DNA of 64,000 nucleotides from Actinomyces massiliensis 4401292 (GCF_000269805.1 NZ_JH711481.1:144194-208193), one strand, 5' to 3'; shown: positions 1 to 8,925, counted from the first letter of the stretch. Program-made: numbers and translations. Notes: a model not told the origin generated them from the letters alone.

Positions 1-1640
1 AATCATGACGGTTAGTGTGCTGGGGGTGGGGTGCTCAGGGCGGTGAGAATTTGCTCGGCCTTGGGGGTTAGTTGTGGGGTGGCGTTGATGTGGTGGCCGT
101 TGAGGTTGATGGTGACCTCCTGGAGAGGCTTGAGGGCGCGGATGACGCGTTTGATGCTGATCCCGGTGGCCTCCTGGAGGTGGCGGGCTACGGCCAGGGA
201 GGCCATGACCACGGTCAGGTGGGCCTCGATGGCGTCACGGGTGTGGTGGAAGACGGGGCGGGCCCTCAGGTCGTGCTTGCTCATCCGGAAAGACTGCTCG
301 ACGTGCCACAGCTCGTGGTAGGAGGAGACGACCTCACCAGCGTCCATCAGATGCGAGGGAATGTTGGTGACGTAGCCCTTGAGCCCCACCAGAGACCTGG
401 CCCTGGCGATGGAGGCCTCATCAAGGACCTGATCGCCTTGACGGACGGTGACAAAACGCGTGGCCTTAGGGCGCTTCTCACCGGCGATGACGGCCCGGGC
501 GCGATTCTCCTGAGCGGTGAGGGTCTGGTTGTCCCGGGCCACGCGTTTCTTGGAGTAGGCCCATACCGCTCTCCATGAGCCTGGATGGGTCTCCGGGGCC
601 CATACCGGCTCGGCCTTGCGACTCTTGTCCCGCTCGGTGTTCGAGCCTCTTCTGGGGGTGATGGTGTCGATGACCTGGCCGTCGGCGGGGGCGTCACCGC
701 TCCAGCGGAAGTGCGCCTCCAGGTCGCCCGGGGCGCGGGTGGTGCGGGCACCGACGATGAACCGCAGCCTCGCCTCATCCAACGCACTCAGGTTCGATGC
801 TGACAGCATGCCTGCGTCAGCGACGATGACGAGGTCGGCGATGCCGTGGGCGGCCTGGAAGGCCTCCACGATGGGGATGATCGTGGCGGTCTCAGCCTTG
901 TTCCCCTCCCAGCAGCCGACCTGGAGAGGGAAACCATGACGGTCGACCAGCAGCCCGACGATGATCTGGGGGTCGACCCTCCGCTCCTTGGAGTAGCCGA
1001 CCTTGCGCAGCTCGTCCTCACGCTCGGCCTCGAAGTAGAGCGTGGTCACGTCATACAGGCACAGGGCCAGGCCCCCACTGGCGGTGACGTGATCGAACAG
1101 GGCCTGGGAGATCGCCTCGCGGTAGCCCCGCTCCTGGGCTCGGGCCAGGGAGCGGAACAAGGTCCGCACGCTGACCGACTCCAGTCCCAGATCACCCAGC
1201 ACGCAGGGCACCTGGGCCTTGGAGGTCGGCTCGATCAAACGCGCCAGAACCATCTGCTCAAACGCCCGATCACCACCAGTAGCATCCCCCAGGCCCAGGC
1301 AGTTATACGCCCCGTGCAGAACGTCCCACAACAGGCCCGAGCGCTTGGACTCCACCACCGCGTCAGTGCCGACCGGGACTGAGACTCTTGGAAACCCCTG
1401 GACCGCTGGTGGTGTGGGGGTCAGCTCCAGGGCCAGCTGGTCCGGGGCAATGCGGTGCCGGCCGATCTCCATCAGAGCAGCCAGCTCTGCCTCAGTATGG
1501 GCCGATCCCAGGTGCTCGATGACCTTGTCCCGGCGCCCTTCCTTGACCGCGATCTGTACCGCCATCGCCCCTGAGACTGTCTTGACCTCACGCAGAAACG
1601 GGCTCACCACCACGACCCTACCGGCCCCTTAGTGTGCCAG
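1..1640 (-). mobile_element. IS1634-family insertion sequence, left end outside window
   Basis: A single transposase gene fills this segment. The end beyond its C-terminus lies outside the window, so terminal inverted repeats cannot be paired and the right boundary (somewhere between about 1620 and 1740) is uncertain. No target-site duplication can be checked. The family assignment rests only on the transposase. Confidence 0.5.
12..1613 (-). CDS. IS1634-family DDE transposase
   Basis: Transposase of 533 residues that would catalyse strand transfer of the element by a DDE mechanism. The three acidic residues appear to be D188 (in CLYDVTTLYF), D266 (in LVIVADAGML) and E439. The last lies in a YHELWHVEQSFRMSK block, which is the Y-x2-R-x3-E-x6-K type signature of IS4-superfamily enzymes. 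The length is normal for IS1634 members and the frame is intact, so the element could be active. The start at the first Met leaves about 15 residues that may not be native; MAVQIAVKEGRR at residue 17 is an alternative. The next gene is unrelated. Confidence 0.88.
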   Translation of the reverse strand: MVVSPFLREVKTVSGAMAVQIAVKEGRRDKVIEHLGSAHTEAELAALMEIGRHRIAPDQLALELTPTPPAVQGFPRVSVPVGTDAVVESKRSGLLWDVLHGAYNCLGLGDATGGDRAFEQMVLARLIEPTSKAQVPCVLGDLGLESVSVRTLFRSLARAQERGYREAISQALFDHVTASGGLALCLYDVTTLYFEAEREDELRKVGYSKERRVDPQIIVGLLVDRHGFPLQVGCWEGNKAETATIIPIVEAFQAAHGIADLVIVADAGMLSASNLSALDEARLRFIVGARTTRAPGDLEAHFRWSGDAPADGQVIDTITPRRGSNTERDKSRKAEPVWAPETHPGSWRAVWAYSKKRVARDNQTLTAQENRARAVIAGEKRPKATRFVTVRQGDQVLDEASIARARSLVGLKGYVTNIPSHLMDAGEVVSSYHELWHVEQSFRMSKHDLRARPVFHHTRDAIEAHLTVVMASLAVARHLQEATGISIKRVIRALKPLQEVTINLNGHHINATPQLTPKAEQILTALSTPPPAH

Positions 1641-1861
1641 CACACCCACAACCACCACGCAACATCAACGAAAAACCCACCTCAAAACCCAGACCCCACC
1701 AAAGTGTCACGAGTCAGGACCCTGGCTCAGACAGGGCCTGATTACTCAGGCAGAGCCCGAAAACCACCACAATCCGCCGCGCCCCCGTTCCCGGCGCACG
1801 GGTGGCTGACAGCGGATGGCAGCGACGCGGCAGCGCAGGTGTCTGCCCGATAGCCGATGGA

Positions 1862-1880
1862 TAAGGGTAGCCTCAGAACC
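1862..1880. promoter_or_regulatory. Candidate DtxR/IdeR iron box ahead of the DUF2218 gene
   Basis: The sequence TAAGGGTAGCCTCAG lies directly before the chosen ATG at 1881. Its left half and centre match the DtxR/IdeR consensus TTAGGTTAGCCTAACCTAA, while the right half is poor (about 12 of 19 positions agree overall). DUF2218 genes are often found in iron-regulated siderophore loci, which makes iron control plausible, but this is inference from a partial match. Confidence 0.35.
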
Positions 1881-2294
1881 ATGAGCTCACCCGAGACCCC
1901 AGCCTTCGAGCACCGCTCAGTCGCCCGCGTCGTCACGGACCGGCCGGCCCGCTACGGACGTCAGCTGACCTCGCACATGGGCCGCAAGATCACGACGACC
2001 TGGGACGAGGCGTCCTCGACCGGCTCGCTGTCCTTCAACCGCGAAGGCCCGGTCGTCGGAGTCGTCAGCCTGACCTGCGACGACGACGCACTCGTCCTCA
2101 CGCTGCGCACCGCCGCTGAGCGCCTCGACCGCCTCGAACAGATCACTGGAATTCACCTGGCCCGTTTCGGCTACAAGGAGGGGCTCACCGTCGTCTGGAC
2201 ACGCGATGACGGCACTCCCAGCACCACTCAGGGCCCGCTGTCCGACGAGGATATGGCCCGCATGCGCGCCGAGCGCGAAGCCCGCCGAGCCTAA
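1881..2294 (+). CDS. DUF2218 domain protein
   Basis: Small soluble protein of 137 residues. The segment RPARYGRQLTSHMGRK near the N-terminus, followed by a single alpha/beta domain, is typical of DUF2218, whose biochemical role is unknown. In actinobacteria members often accompany siderophore import or reduction genes. An upstream in-frame ATG at 1857 exists, but homologues begin near the ATG at 1881. No strong ribosome binding site precedes 1881, so the message may be nearly leaderless. It stands alone between a transposase and a convergent MFS gene; no siderophore gene is present here. Confidence 0.75.
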   Translation: MSSPETPAFEHRSVARVVTDRPARYGRQLTSHMGRKITTTWDEASSTGSLSFNREGPVVGVVSLTCDDDALVLTLRTAAERLDRLEQITGIHLARFGYKEGLTVVWTRDDGTPSTTQGPLSDEDMARMRAEREARRA

Positions 2295-2377
2295 ACGATT
2301 GACTCCAAGAGGGTCAGGCCCCGCCCGCTGGCATCCCTATTCTCTCCCCCACTCGACGAGAGTCGGCGCGGAGTACA

Positions 2378-2465
2378 ACCGATCTCGACGCGGAACCGGA
2401 CCGATCTCGGTGCGGAGTACGACCGATCTCGACGCGGAGTGCGACCGATCTCGACGCGGAGCCCA
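2378..2465 (+). repeat. 22-bp tandem array 1 (4 units, forward)
   Basis: Four consecutive 22-bp units start with ACCGATCTCG at 2378, 2400, 2422 and 2444, with a degenerate unit before them (2351-2377). Bases 11-12 and the last six bases vary, while GCGG at 13-16 is fixed. The array is 41 bp beyond the stop of the minus-strand MFS gene and 83 bp beyond the DUF2218 stop. Forward is defined here as the strand reading ACCGATCTCG. Confidence 0.93.
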
Positions 2466-2505
2466 TGCGGCTTGCGCAATAAATGCTCCGGTCAATGCGC
2501 CGTTC

Positions 2506-3993
2506 TCAATTCCCGAGGTCGGTGATATGCCCGGCGGGATCCTTGATCCGAGCCGTGAGCAGCAGGCCGATCACCAGAATCGTCACGATCCCGAGGATGC
2601 CCCAATGGGAGGCCTCCTTGCCGTCGATGAGAACACCGATCCAGATGAAGCCTCCGTACAGCGCCGGCGCCATGAAGGAGACGGCCCGGCCCGTCGTCGC
2701 ATACAGGCCGAAGATCTCGCCTTCGCGCCCCTCGGGGATGACTCGTGCCAGGAAGGAGCGCGCTGCGGACTGGGTCGGGCCGACGCATCCGGCCAGGAGC
2801 AGGCCGAGTATCCAGAACACATTCGCCCCGCCGTTGTGCAGGAAGAACACGCCGACACCCGCGCATACGAGAATCGTGAGCGACCCGAGGATCACCTTGC
2901 GGGGACCGATGCGGTCATCGAGCCTCCCCGACACAATGGTCGCAACACCGGCGATCACATTGGCCGCAACCGCGAAGACCAGGACGTCGTCGCTGGAGAA
3001 GCCGAATGTGCTCTTGGCGATGATGCCGCCATAGGTGAAGACGCCCGCGAGCCCGTCGCGGAAAACGGCGGCGGCGAGCAGGAACCACAGCACTTCGGGG
3101 TGCGTGCGATGCAGCGCCACAAGCGTGCGCCACAGCCGCTTGTAGGAGGACCAGAGCGATTCCCGACGACGCACGCCCGTCGCCGAGCCCTGCGGCTCGG
3201 CGGGCTCGGACTCGAGTCCGGCCTTCTCCCTGTCGGCACCGCGCCGGGCATCGTCGACGATCGCCTGACGCCGCCGTCTTGCGCGGTTCCCGGACTGCGT
3301 CACCAGGACCGGAATCGCACTCAGTCCGAACCAGGCGGCGGCCATGAGCATGGAGATGCGAACACTCATGCCGTTGTCCTTGGTGACTCCGAACCAGCCG
3401 ACATCGGGGTGGATGAAGCCCATGTACAGAATGAGCAGCAGGGCGATGCCCCCGACATAACCCATGCCCCAGCCGAGCCCCGAAACGGCGCCGATCCGAT
3501 CCTTGGTGGCGATCTGCGGCAGGATGCCGTTGTAGTTGACGCTCGCCAGCTCGAAGAAGATATTGCCCAGCCCCAGCAGTGCAATGCCGAACCAGAGATA
3601 ACCGGGCCTGGGCAGAACGAGGAACATCGCTGCGCTGATCGCCACGACAACGGCGGTGTGAACACCGAGCCAGAAGACGGTCCGCCCCGCCCGATCGGCC
3701 CGCTGACCGGTGACCGGCGCCAGCAGGGCGATGATGAATCCGGCGATCGACAGCCCGAAGGAGATCGAGGACTGGGTGGCGGCCTCCTCGCCGAAACCGG
3801 GATCGGTGAGGTAGACGGTGAAGACGAAGGTCGTGATGACCGCGTTGAAGGCGGCGCTCCCCCAGTCCCACAGCCCCCAGGCGAGGACGGGCCAGGACAG
3901 CAGGCGGGTCTGCCCGCCCGGGTGAATGCCGCTGTAGGGCTCGGGCTGGGGTCCGGTTCCCAGGTCGCCCTGGGGCTGGGGAGTCTGGGTCAT
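2506..3993 (-). CDS. MFS transporter, UMF1 (Atg22-like) family
   Basis: Integral membrane protein of 495 residues with about 12 hydrophobic segments. It has the arrangement of UMF1/Atg22-like transporters: WGLWDWGSAAFNAVITTFVF at the first helix and an MFS loop ALLAPVTGQRADRAGR between helices 2 and 3. A charged cytoplasmic loop (about residues 215-260) splits the two halves. The substrate cannot be told from sequence; amino-acid or small-metabolite export has been suggested for relatives. The start is taken at the ATG of MTQTPQ rather than seven codons upstream. The gene stands alone, and its 3' end faces a 22-bp repeat array. Confidence 0.85.
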   Translation of the reverse strand: MTQTPQPQGDLGTGPQPEPYSGIHPGGQTRLLSWPVLAWGLWDWGSAAFNAVITTFVFTVYLTDPGFGEEAATQSSISFGLSIAGFIIALLAPVTGQRADRAGRTVFWLGVHTAVVVAISAAMFLVLPRPGYLWFGIALLGLGNIFFELASVNYNGILPQIATKDRIGAVSGLGWGMGYVGGIALLLILYMGFIHPDVGWFGVTKDNGMSVRISMLMAAAWFGLSAIPVLVTQSGNRARRRRQAIVDDARRGADREKAGLESEPAEPQGSATGVRRRESLWSSYKRLWRTLVALHRTHPEVLWFLLAAAVFRDGLAGVFTYGGIIAKSTFGFSSDDVLVFAVAANVIAGVATIVSGRLDDRIGPRKVILGSLTILVCAGVGVFFLHNGGANVFWILGLLLAGCVGPTQSAARSFLARVIPEGREGEIFGLYATTGRAVSFMAPALYGGFIWIGVLIDGKEASHWGILGIVTILVIGLLLTARIKDPAGHITDLGN

Positions 3994-4099
3994 GAAGGTG
4001 AGCCTACGGCCCATGAGGTGGTCGTGGGGCCGCTGGCGGTGGCCGATCGGTCACCGAGGATGGGGAGCACTGTCCCAGCTCGGCTGAGCGGCTATCTCA

Positions 4100-4131
4100 G
4101 AGTATTCGGAGTATCGGAGTATCGGAGTATC
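4100..4131. repeat. 8-bp tandem repeat GGAGTATC x4
   Basis: Four head-to-tail copies of GGAGTATC (the first degenerate) lie between the MFS start and the ispD stop. This is a short AT-richer microsatellite in GC-rich DNA with no evident function. Confidence 0.8.
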
Positions 4132-4139
4132 ACTGACTA

Positions 4140-5159
4140 TCACGAGGGCTGTCGCGCAGCGGCGAGCACTTCGGCGAGAGCGAGGTCAACCGGCGTGGTG
4201 ACCTTCATGGCAAGAGGATCCCCCTCGACGACGACGACGCCACCACCGGCGGCCTCGATGAGCCCGGCGTCGTCGGAGGCGGATCGGGCCTCATCCGCGG
4301 CGCGGTCCGCACCCAGCCGATGGGCGGCGACGAGGGCGGCGGCGGCGAAGCCCTGCGGGGTCTGCACCGCCCGCAGCCGAGAACGATCGGGGGTGCCGAC
4401 GACGGACTCGATCTGCACTCCTGCGCCCCGGCCCCTCTGCGCGCTGCTCCGGTCCGAGTTCGAGTGATACAGCCCAGTCTCATGATGCCCCGACTCGGAG
4501 CGGCGCGAGCGGGATCGATCCGGGCCGGCGACCTCCTTGACGGTGTCGGTCACGGGCAGGGCGGGAACGACGGCGTCGTGTCCCGCCCGGACCGCGGCCA
4601 CGACGCGGCGCACGACCTCGGGCGGAGTGAGGGCGCGCGCGGCGTCGTGGACGAGGACAACGGCGGCGTCGGGATGGGCGGCCAACGCCGCAGCCAGGCC
4701 GAGGGCGACGCTGGCCTGCCGGGAGTCGGGCGACCCGGGGACGACCTCGATGGTGCCTGAGACACCGGGGCCATCGAGCCCGGCGACTTCAGCGATTCCA
4801 GCGACTTCAGTGATTCCAGCGACCTCAGCCTCGAAGCGATCGAGGTACTCCGCGGGAGCGGTGACAACAACATGACGGACGACGCCGGCGGACAGCAGAC
4901 CGCGCGCCGCACGGCGGACAAGACTCTCCCCGGCGATCTCGACCAGTGCCTTGGGACCGGAGGCTCCCAGGCGCGTCCCGGAACCGGCGGCGGTCAGGAC
5001 GGCGACGACGCCGCCGTCTTGGGAGCCTTGAGCATCTTTGCCGCCCGGACTTCCTGGACCGCCTTGGGCGACGTCATCGGCATCGCCGACATCACCAGTG
5101 CGCCCGCTGAACGCGCCGGCAGTCCCGCTGGCGCCATCGGCGCGACCCGGCTCGGGCAC
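4140..5159 (-). CDS. ispD: 2-C-methyl-D-erythritol 4-phosphate cytidylyltransferase
   Basis: Cytidylyltransferase of the MEP isoprenoid pathway, converting MEP and CTP to CDP-methylerythritol. Diagnostic motifs: LTAAGSGTRLG (55-65) with K70, VHDAAR, PVTDTVK, LRAVQTPQGF, and a C-terminal KVTTPVDLALAE. At 339 residues it is about 100 longer than usual. There is a 50-residue Gly/Asp-rich leader, a duplicated EVAGI segment around residue 130, and a Ser/Arg-rich insert after PVTDTVKEV. The GTG at 5159 is the only in-frame start between the carD stop and the catalytic domain; it lies 16 bp after carD, so the two are probably co-transcribed. The usual partner ispF is not next door. Confidence 0.92.
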   Translation of the reverse strand: MPEPGRADGASGTAGAFSGRTGDVGDADDVAQGGPGSPGGKDAQGSQDGGVVAVLTAAGSGTRLGASGPKALVEIAGESLVRRAARGLLSAGVVRHVVVTAPAEYLDRFEAEVAGITEVAGIAEVAGLDGPGVSGTIEVVPGSPDSRQASVALGLAAALAAHPDAAVVLVHDAARALTPPEVVRRVVAAVRAGHDAVVPALPVTDTVKEVAGPDRSRSRRSESGHHETGLYHSNSDRSSAQRGRGAGVQIESVVGTPDRSRLRAVQTPQGFAAAALVAAHRLGADRAADEARSASDDAGLIEAAGGGVVVVEGDPLAMKVTTPVDLALAEVLAAARQPS

Positions 5160-5175
5160 GAGCGGCCTGCGACCC

Positions 5176-5670
5176 TCAGGCGGCGGTGCCGGAGGCGAGG
5201 ACCTCGTCGAGCTTGGACTCCGCCTGATCCTCGGCGGTCTTCTCAGCGAGGGCGAGCTCCGAGACGAGAATCTGACGAGCCTTGGACAGCATGCGCTTCT
5301 CCCCGGCCGACAGACCACGATCCGTATCCCGGCGGGACAGGTCCCGGACGACCTCGGCGACCTTAATGACATCGCCGGAGGCGATCTTCTCCTGATTAGC
5401 CTTGAATCGACGCGACCAGTTGGTGGGCTCCTCGGTCAGAGGGGCGCGCAGGACATCGAAAACCCTTTTCAGACCGGCCTCGTCCACAACATCCCGTACA
5501 CCGATGAGCTCCACACTCTCCGCGGGAACGAGGATTGTCAGGTCCCCCTGCGCAACCTCGAGCTGTAGATAAGTCTTCTCCTCGCCGCGGACCTTGCGCT
5601 GGCGGATATCGATAATCCGAGCCGCACCGTGGTGGGGGTAGACGACGGTCTCGCCGACTTCAAAGGTCAT
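5176..5670 (-). CDS. carD: CarD/CdnL-family RNA polymerase-binding regulator
   Basis: Global transcription factor of 164 residues that binds the RNA polymerase beta subunit and stabilises open complexes. The N-terminal CarD/TRCF-type domain begins [17 protein letters not shown] (residues 3-19). The C-terminal helical DNA-binding part contains [13 protein letters not shown] and [17 protein letters not shown]-like helices. The ATG at 5670 is preferred over a GTG four codons upstream: it fits the Mycobacterium CarD N-terminus, and GGAG sits 11 nt before it. ispD follows at 16 bp, the carD-ispD order typical of actinobacteria. Confidence 0.95.
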   Translation of the reverse strand: MTFEVGETVVYPHHGAARIIDIRQRKVRGEEKTYLQLEVAQGDLTILVPAESVELIGVRDVVDEAGLKRVFDVLRAPLTEEPTNWSRRFKANQEKIASGDVIKVAEVVRDLSRRDTDRGLSAGEKRMLSKARQILVSELALAEKTAEDQAESKLDEVLASGTAA

Positions 5671-5784
5671 GGGTGACGTCACTCCGTAACTAATGGCAGG
5701 AGCCTCAGTTTACCAGGGAATGCCGGGCTTATTCCGGGCGAGGTAGCTCACAGGCCGTCCGGAGCCGCCAGAGACCCGGAGCCG

Positions 5785-5800
5785 CCCGGAGGCCTCCGGG
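5785..5800 (-). terminator. GC palindrome downstream of regX3
   Basis: The perfect 16-bp palindrome CCCGGAGGCCTCCGGG lies 57 bp beyond the regX3 stop, within a run of CCGGAGCCGCC-like repeats. There is no T-run, so intrinsic termination is uncertain. It could separate the senX3-regX3 transcript from carD. Confidence 0.35.
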
Positions 5801-5856
5801 ATCGTCCGGGGCCGCCCACCGTCCAGAGCCTTCGGGCCGTCTCGAGTCTTCTGAGA

Positions 5857-6570
5857 TCACTCGGAGTCATCGGAGGCGAGCAGCATGTACCCCACTCCGC
5901 GCACAGTGGTCAGCAGTCGGGGCGCGCTCGGCTCAGCCTCGATCTTGGCTCGAATGCGCTTGACGTGGACATCAAGCGTCTTGGTATCCCCCACGTAGTT
6001 CGATCCCCAGATCGATTCAATGATCTGACTGCGAGTAAGCACGCGATCGGGATTGCGCAGGAACAGCTCGAGCAATTCGAATTCCCGTAGCGGCATGGTG
6101 ACGATCTCGCCGTCGACCCGAACCTCGTGGCGTTCGACGTCCATCGCCACCCGCCCCGCGCTGAGCAGGGGCTCCTGCGGCTCGCCCTCATGGCTGCGCC
6201 GCAGGACGGCGTGCACACGGGCCAGCAGCTCCCGGTAGGAGTACGGCTTGGTGACGTAGTCGTCCGCACCGATCTCCAGACCCACGATCTTGTCGACCTC
6301 GGAATTCTTGGCGGTGAGCATGATGACGGGAACACTGGACGTGCGCCGAATACGACGGCACACCTCCGTGCCCGGCAGACGCGGGAGCATGAGATCGAGC
6401 AGCACCAGGTCGATCGTGCCGGGCCCGCCGGCCCTGCCGGCCGCCTCGAAGCGCTCCATGGCCGCGGCGCCGTCCTGGGCCTCCACAACCTCGTAGCCGT
6501 CGCGGCGCAGGCTGAGGGCGAGCGGGTCCCGATAGTTCTCCTCGTCCTCGACCAGCAGGATACGGGTCAC
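5857..6570 (-). CDS. regX3: OmpR-family response regulator RegX3
   Basis: Response regulator of 237 residues that pairs with SenX3 to control phosphate-starvation genes. The receiver domain (1-120) has acidic residues in LLVEDEENYR, phosphoacceptor D59 in LLDLMLP, and K108 in YVTKPYS. The C-terminal winged helix (about 130-235) has PLREFELLELFLRNPDRVLTR. The GTG start at 6570 overlaps the senX3 stop by four bases (GTGA), indicating translational coupling; longer reading upstream lies inside senX3. The kinase gene upstream and the divergent phoU support phosphate sensing. Confidence 0.95.
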   Translation of the reverse strand: MTRILLVEDEENYRDPLALSLRRDGYEVVEAQDGAAAMERFEAAGRAGGPGTIDLVLLDLMLPRLPGTEVCRRIRRTSSVPVIMLTAKNSEVDKIVGLEIGADDYVTKPYSYRELLARVHAVLRRSHEGEPQEPLLSAGRVAMDVERHEVRVDGEIVTMPLREFELLELFLRNPDRVLTRSQIIESIWGSNYVGDTKTLDVHVKRIRAKIEAEPSAPRLLTTVRGVGYMLLASDDSE

Positions 6571-7934
6571 GCCTGATCCTCGTCGGAGATCGCCGCAATG
6601 GCGGCGAAAGCCGCACCTGCAGCGCCGGAGGCGACGGCGGCGGCGGCCTCGGGCTCGGGACCGGCGCTCGCCTGGTCCGGCTGGTCCGGGATCAGCCGCG
6701 GCAGGACAAGGGTGAAGGTGGAGCCGCGCCCCGGGGTGGACCACAACTCCACCGTGCCGCCGTGGTCGGCGGCCACGTGCTTGACGATCGACAGCCCCAG
6801 GCCCGTGCCGCCGGTGGCCCGCGAACGCGCTTTGTCGACGCGGTAGAAGCGCTCGAAAACCCGCTCCTGCGCCTCCTTGGCGATTCCAATGCCCTGGTCG
6901 ACGACGGCGATGCGCACCAGCTGATCGCCGGCTGACTCCGCCGCGGCCGCCTGTGAACCGCCCGAGTCGGCACTGTCAGCACCATCAGCCCTGTCAGCGC
7001 TGTCAGCACCATCCGTCGCGCCTGCGACGCCCGAGCCGCCCGCCTCGTCGACGCTGAGCCCCACGCTCACACGCGTGCGCGGACCGGAGTAGCGGATGGC
7101 GTTGTCCAGCAGATTGCGCACGGCCGTGGTGACGAGGGCGGCATCGCCGCGCACGTGCAGGCCGGGCGTGCCGCCCGCGACGAGAGTGACCTCCTTGCTC
7201 TCGGCCTCGGTGCGCACCCGGTCGATGGCCTCGGCCACCACGGCATCGAGATCGACGTCGTCGGGCTCGACCAGCGCGTCCCCCTCCTGGAGGCGGGAGA
7301 GCTCGATGATCTCCTCCACGAGCACGCCCAGGCGCGCGGACTCCTTGCGTATGCGGCCGATGTAGTTGCGGACGAGGCCGGGGTCGTCGACGGCGCCCTC
7401 GACGGTCTCCGCCAGGAGGGCGATGGCCCCGACCGGGGTCTTGAGCTCATGGGAGACGTTGGCGACGAAGTCGCGGCGCATGTCCTCCAGGCGCTTGGCG
7501 GCGGTGCGGTCGTCGATGAGGACGAGGATGCGACCGCGTCCGATGGCGGCCACGCGCACGTACAGGTAGAAGTGCCCGGCCCCGTCGACACGCCCTCGGG
7601 CGACGGTCAGCTCGGCGTCCTCGGGGTCTCCTCCCGCGCGCACTCGCGCCACCATCTCGGCCACGCGCGGCTCGCAGACCTCGTCGTCCCGCACGATGTT
7701 GAAGGTGTAGGCGGCGGAGGAGGCGCGCAGCACCTCATCGTCGTCGTCCAGCACGACGACGGTCGAGCGCAGCGCGGCCAGAACCGGCACGACCCCGCCG
7801 TCCTCGAGGGTGGAGCCCGCGGTGATGCCGTTCGAGCCCCGGTCGTAGGAGGGCGGCGCGAAGGCGAAGGCGCCGGCCGCGCCCAGACCAAGGCACACGA
7901 CGGCAATGACGATCAGCAGCACAATGCTTCCCAC
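6567..7934 (-). CDS. senX3: Sensor histidine kinase SenX3
   Basis: Membrane-bound kinase of 455 residues. It has an N-terminal hydrophobic anchor (3-27), a PAS-like region (50-140), the phosphorylated His in VSHELKTP (H162), an N box NLLDNAIRYSG (N278), and G boxes VDQGIGI and GGTGLGLSIVKH. An Asp/Ala/Ser-rich insert (about 299-335) containing repeated ADGADSADR separates the N and G1 boxes and is absent from mycobacterial SenX3. It starts with GTG and is translationally coupled to regX3. Divergent from phoU across a 209-bp region that contains a large hairpin repeat. Confidence 0.94.
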   Translation of the reverse strand: MGSIVLLIVIAVVCLGLGAAGAFAFAPPSYDRGSNGITAGSTLEDGGVVPVLAALRSTVVVLDDDDEVLRASSAAYTFNIVRDDEVCEPRVAEMVARVRAGGDPEDAELTVARGRVDGAGHFYLYVRVAAIGRGRILVLIDDRTAAKRLEDMRRDFVANVSHELKTPVGAIALLAETVEGAVDDPGLVRNYIGRIRKESARLGVLVEEIIELSRLQEGDALVEPDDVDLDAVVAEAIDRVRTEAESKEVTLVAGGTPGLHVRGDAALVTTAVRNLLDNAIRYSGPRTRVSVGLSVDEAGGSGVAGATDGADSADRADGADSADSGGSQAAAAESAGDQLVRIAVVDQGIGIAKEAQERVFERFYRVDKARSRATGGTGLGLSIVKHVAADHGGTVELWSTPGRGSTFTLVLPRLIPDQPDQASAGPEPEAAAAVASGAAGAAFAAIAAISDEDQA

Positions 7935-7950
7935 ACCCTCAAGGGTAATC

Positions 7951-8021
7951 GTCGAGATCGACTTTCTCGAACGAGATCGACGGTGCCGCCGTCGATCTCA
8001 TCCCGAAAAGTCGACCTCGAC
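7951..8021. repeat. REP-like hairpin, copy 1
   Basis: Near-perfect inverted repeat between divergent senX3 and phoU. The inner stem is GAGATCGACGG (7973-7983) paired with 7989-7999 around a 5-base loop, and outer stems extend to GTCGAG/CTCGAC. Bases 7953-7985 recur with one mismatch at 42166-42198. It could be a mobile REP-like element or could affect the two promoters. Confidence 0.8.
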
Positions 8022-8143
8022 AGGAAATCATTCAGGGACGACGGGGGATGACTGGGGATGACGGAGGATTATGGTGGCGGACAGGCGCCCGGCCTACGGG
8101 CTGCCCGCCCTCCGCGACCCGGCACAGAATCAGGAGCGACCTC

Positions 8144-8788
8144 GTGCGAGACATCTTCAACCAGGAGCTCAAGCAGCTCGGCTCGGATCTGGAGACCATG
8201 GCCAGGCAGGTGGCGACGGCGATCGAACGGGCCGCCGAGTCCCTGAGCAACGGGGACATCATCATCGCCGAGCAGGTCATCGACGCCGACGAGCGCATCA
8301 ACGACCTGCAGCGGGACATCGACGACATGTGCATCATGCTGCTCGCCCGTCAACAGCCGGTGGCGGGCGACCTGCGCAATGTCATCTCCGCCCTGCGCAT
8401 GGCCCAGACCCTCGAGCGGCAGGGGGACCTGGCTCGCCACATCGCCGCCATCGCGCGTGGACGCTACCCCGAGCCGCCGGTTCCCGAGCCGGTCATGGGC
8501 CTGATCCTGCAGATGGCCGATGCGGCCGTGCGCGCCGGCGCGGATGTCGCCCGCCTCATCGCGACCCATGACCTGGAGCTGGCGGCGCAGATCCAACGCG
8601 GCGACTCCGAGCTCGACTCCCTGCATCGCCAGTCCTTCCAGATGATCCTGGACCCCGCTCACGACTTGAGCCGCCAGCAGGTCGTCGACGCGGTCCTCAT
8701 GGGGCGCTTCCTGGAGCGCTTCGGGGATCACTCGACGTCGGTGGCCCGCCGCATGGCCTACCTGGTCTCCGGCGGCGCTCCGGGCTGA
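8144..8788 (+). CDS. phoU: Phosphate transport/signalling regulator PhoU
   Basis: Cytoplasmic all-helical protein of 214 residues that links the Pst transporter to SenX3-RegX3 and restrains phosphate signalling. It shows two PhoU helical bundles: the first has DLETMARQVATAIERAAESL and DLRNVISALRMAQTLER, the second has HDLSRQQVVDAVLMGRFLERFGDHS. The metal-binding type acidic motif E-R-x-G-D-H near residue 195 is present. The GTG at 8144 has AGGAG seven bases upstream (8132-8136). Divergent from senX3-regX3, as in many actinobacteria; no pst genes are in the window. Confidence 0.94.
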   Translation: MRDIFNQELKQLGSDLETMARQVATAIERAAESLSNGDIIIAEQVIDADERINDLQRDIDDMCIMLLARQQPVAGDLRNVISALRMAQTLERQGDLARHIAAIARGRYPEPPVPEPVMGLILQMADAAVRAGADVARLIATHDLELAAQIQRGDSELDSLHRQSFQMILDPAHDLSRQQVVDAVLMGRFLERFGDHSTSVARRMAYLVSGGAPG

Positions 8789-8820
8789 CCCCCTCACTCA
8801 CTCTCACTCTCCCTCTCACC

Positions 8821-8895
8821 GAGATCGGTCGTACTCCGCACCGAGATCGGTCCGCTTCCGCGTCGAGATCGGTCGTACTCCGCGCCGAGATCGGT
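8821..8895 (-). repeat. 22-bp tandem array 2 (3.4 units, reverse)
   Basis: Three full units and a partial one in reverse orientation (strand reading CTCCGC..GAGATCGGT), beginning 32 bp after the phoU stop. Units lie at 8830, 8852 and 8874. The array reads in the phoU sense in the same way that arrays read downstream of minus-strand genes elsewhere. Confidence 0.92.
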
Positions 8896-8925
8896 CACGC
8901 CCCACCCCAAAACCAGCAATAAGCG

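Noticed and set aside
2206-4467. 753-codon plus-strand frame overlapping the MFS gene
   Set aside because: It runs through the repeat array and antisense to a clear membrane transporter; no domain and a charged repetitive composition.
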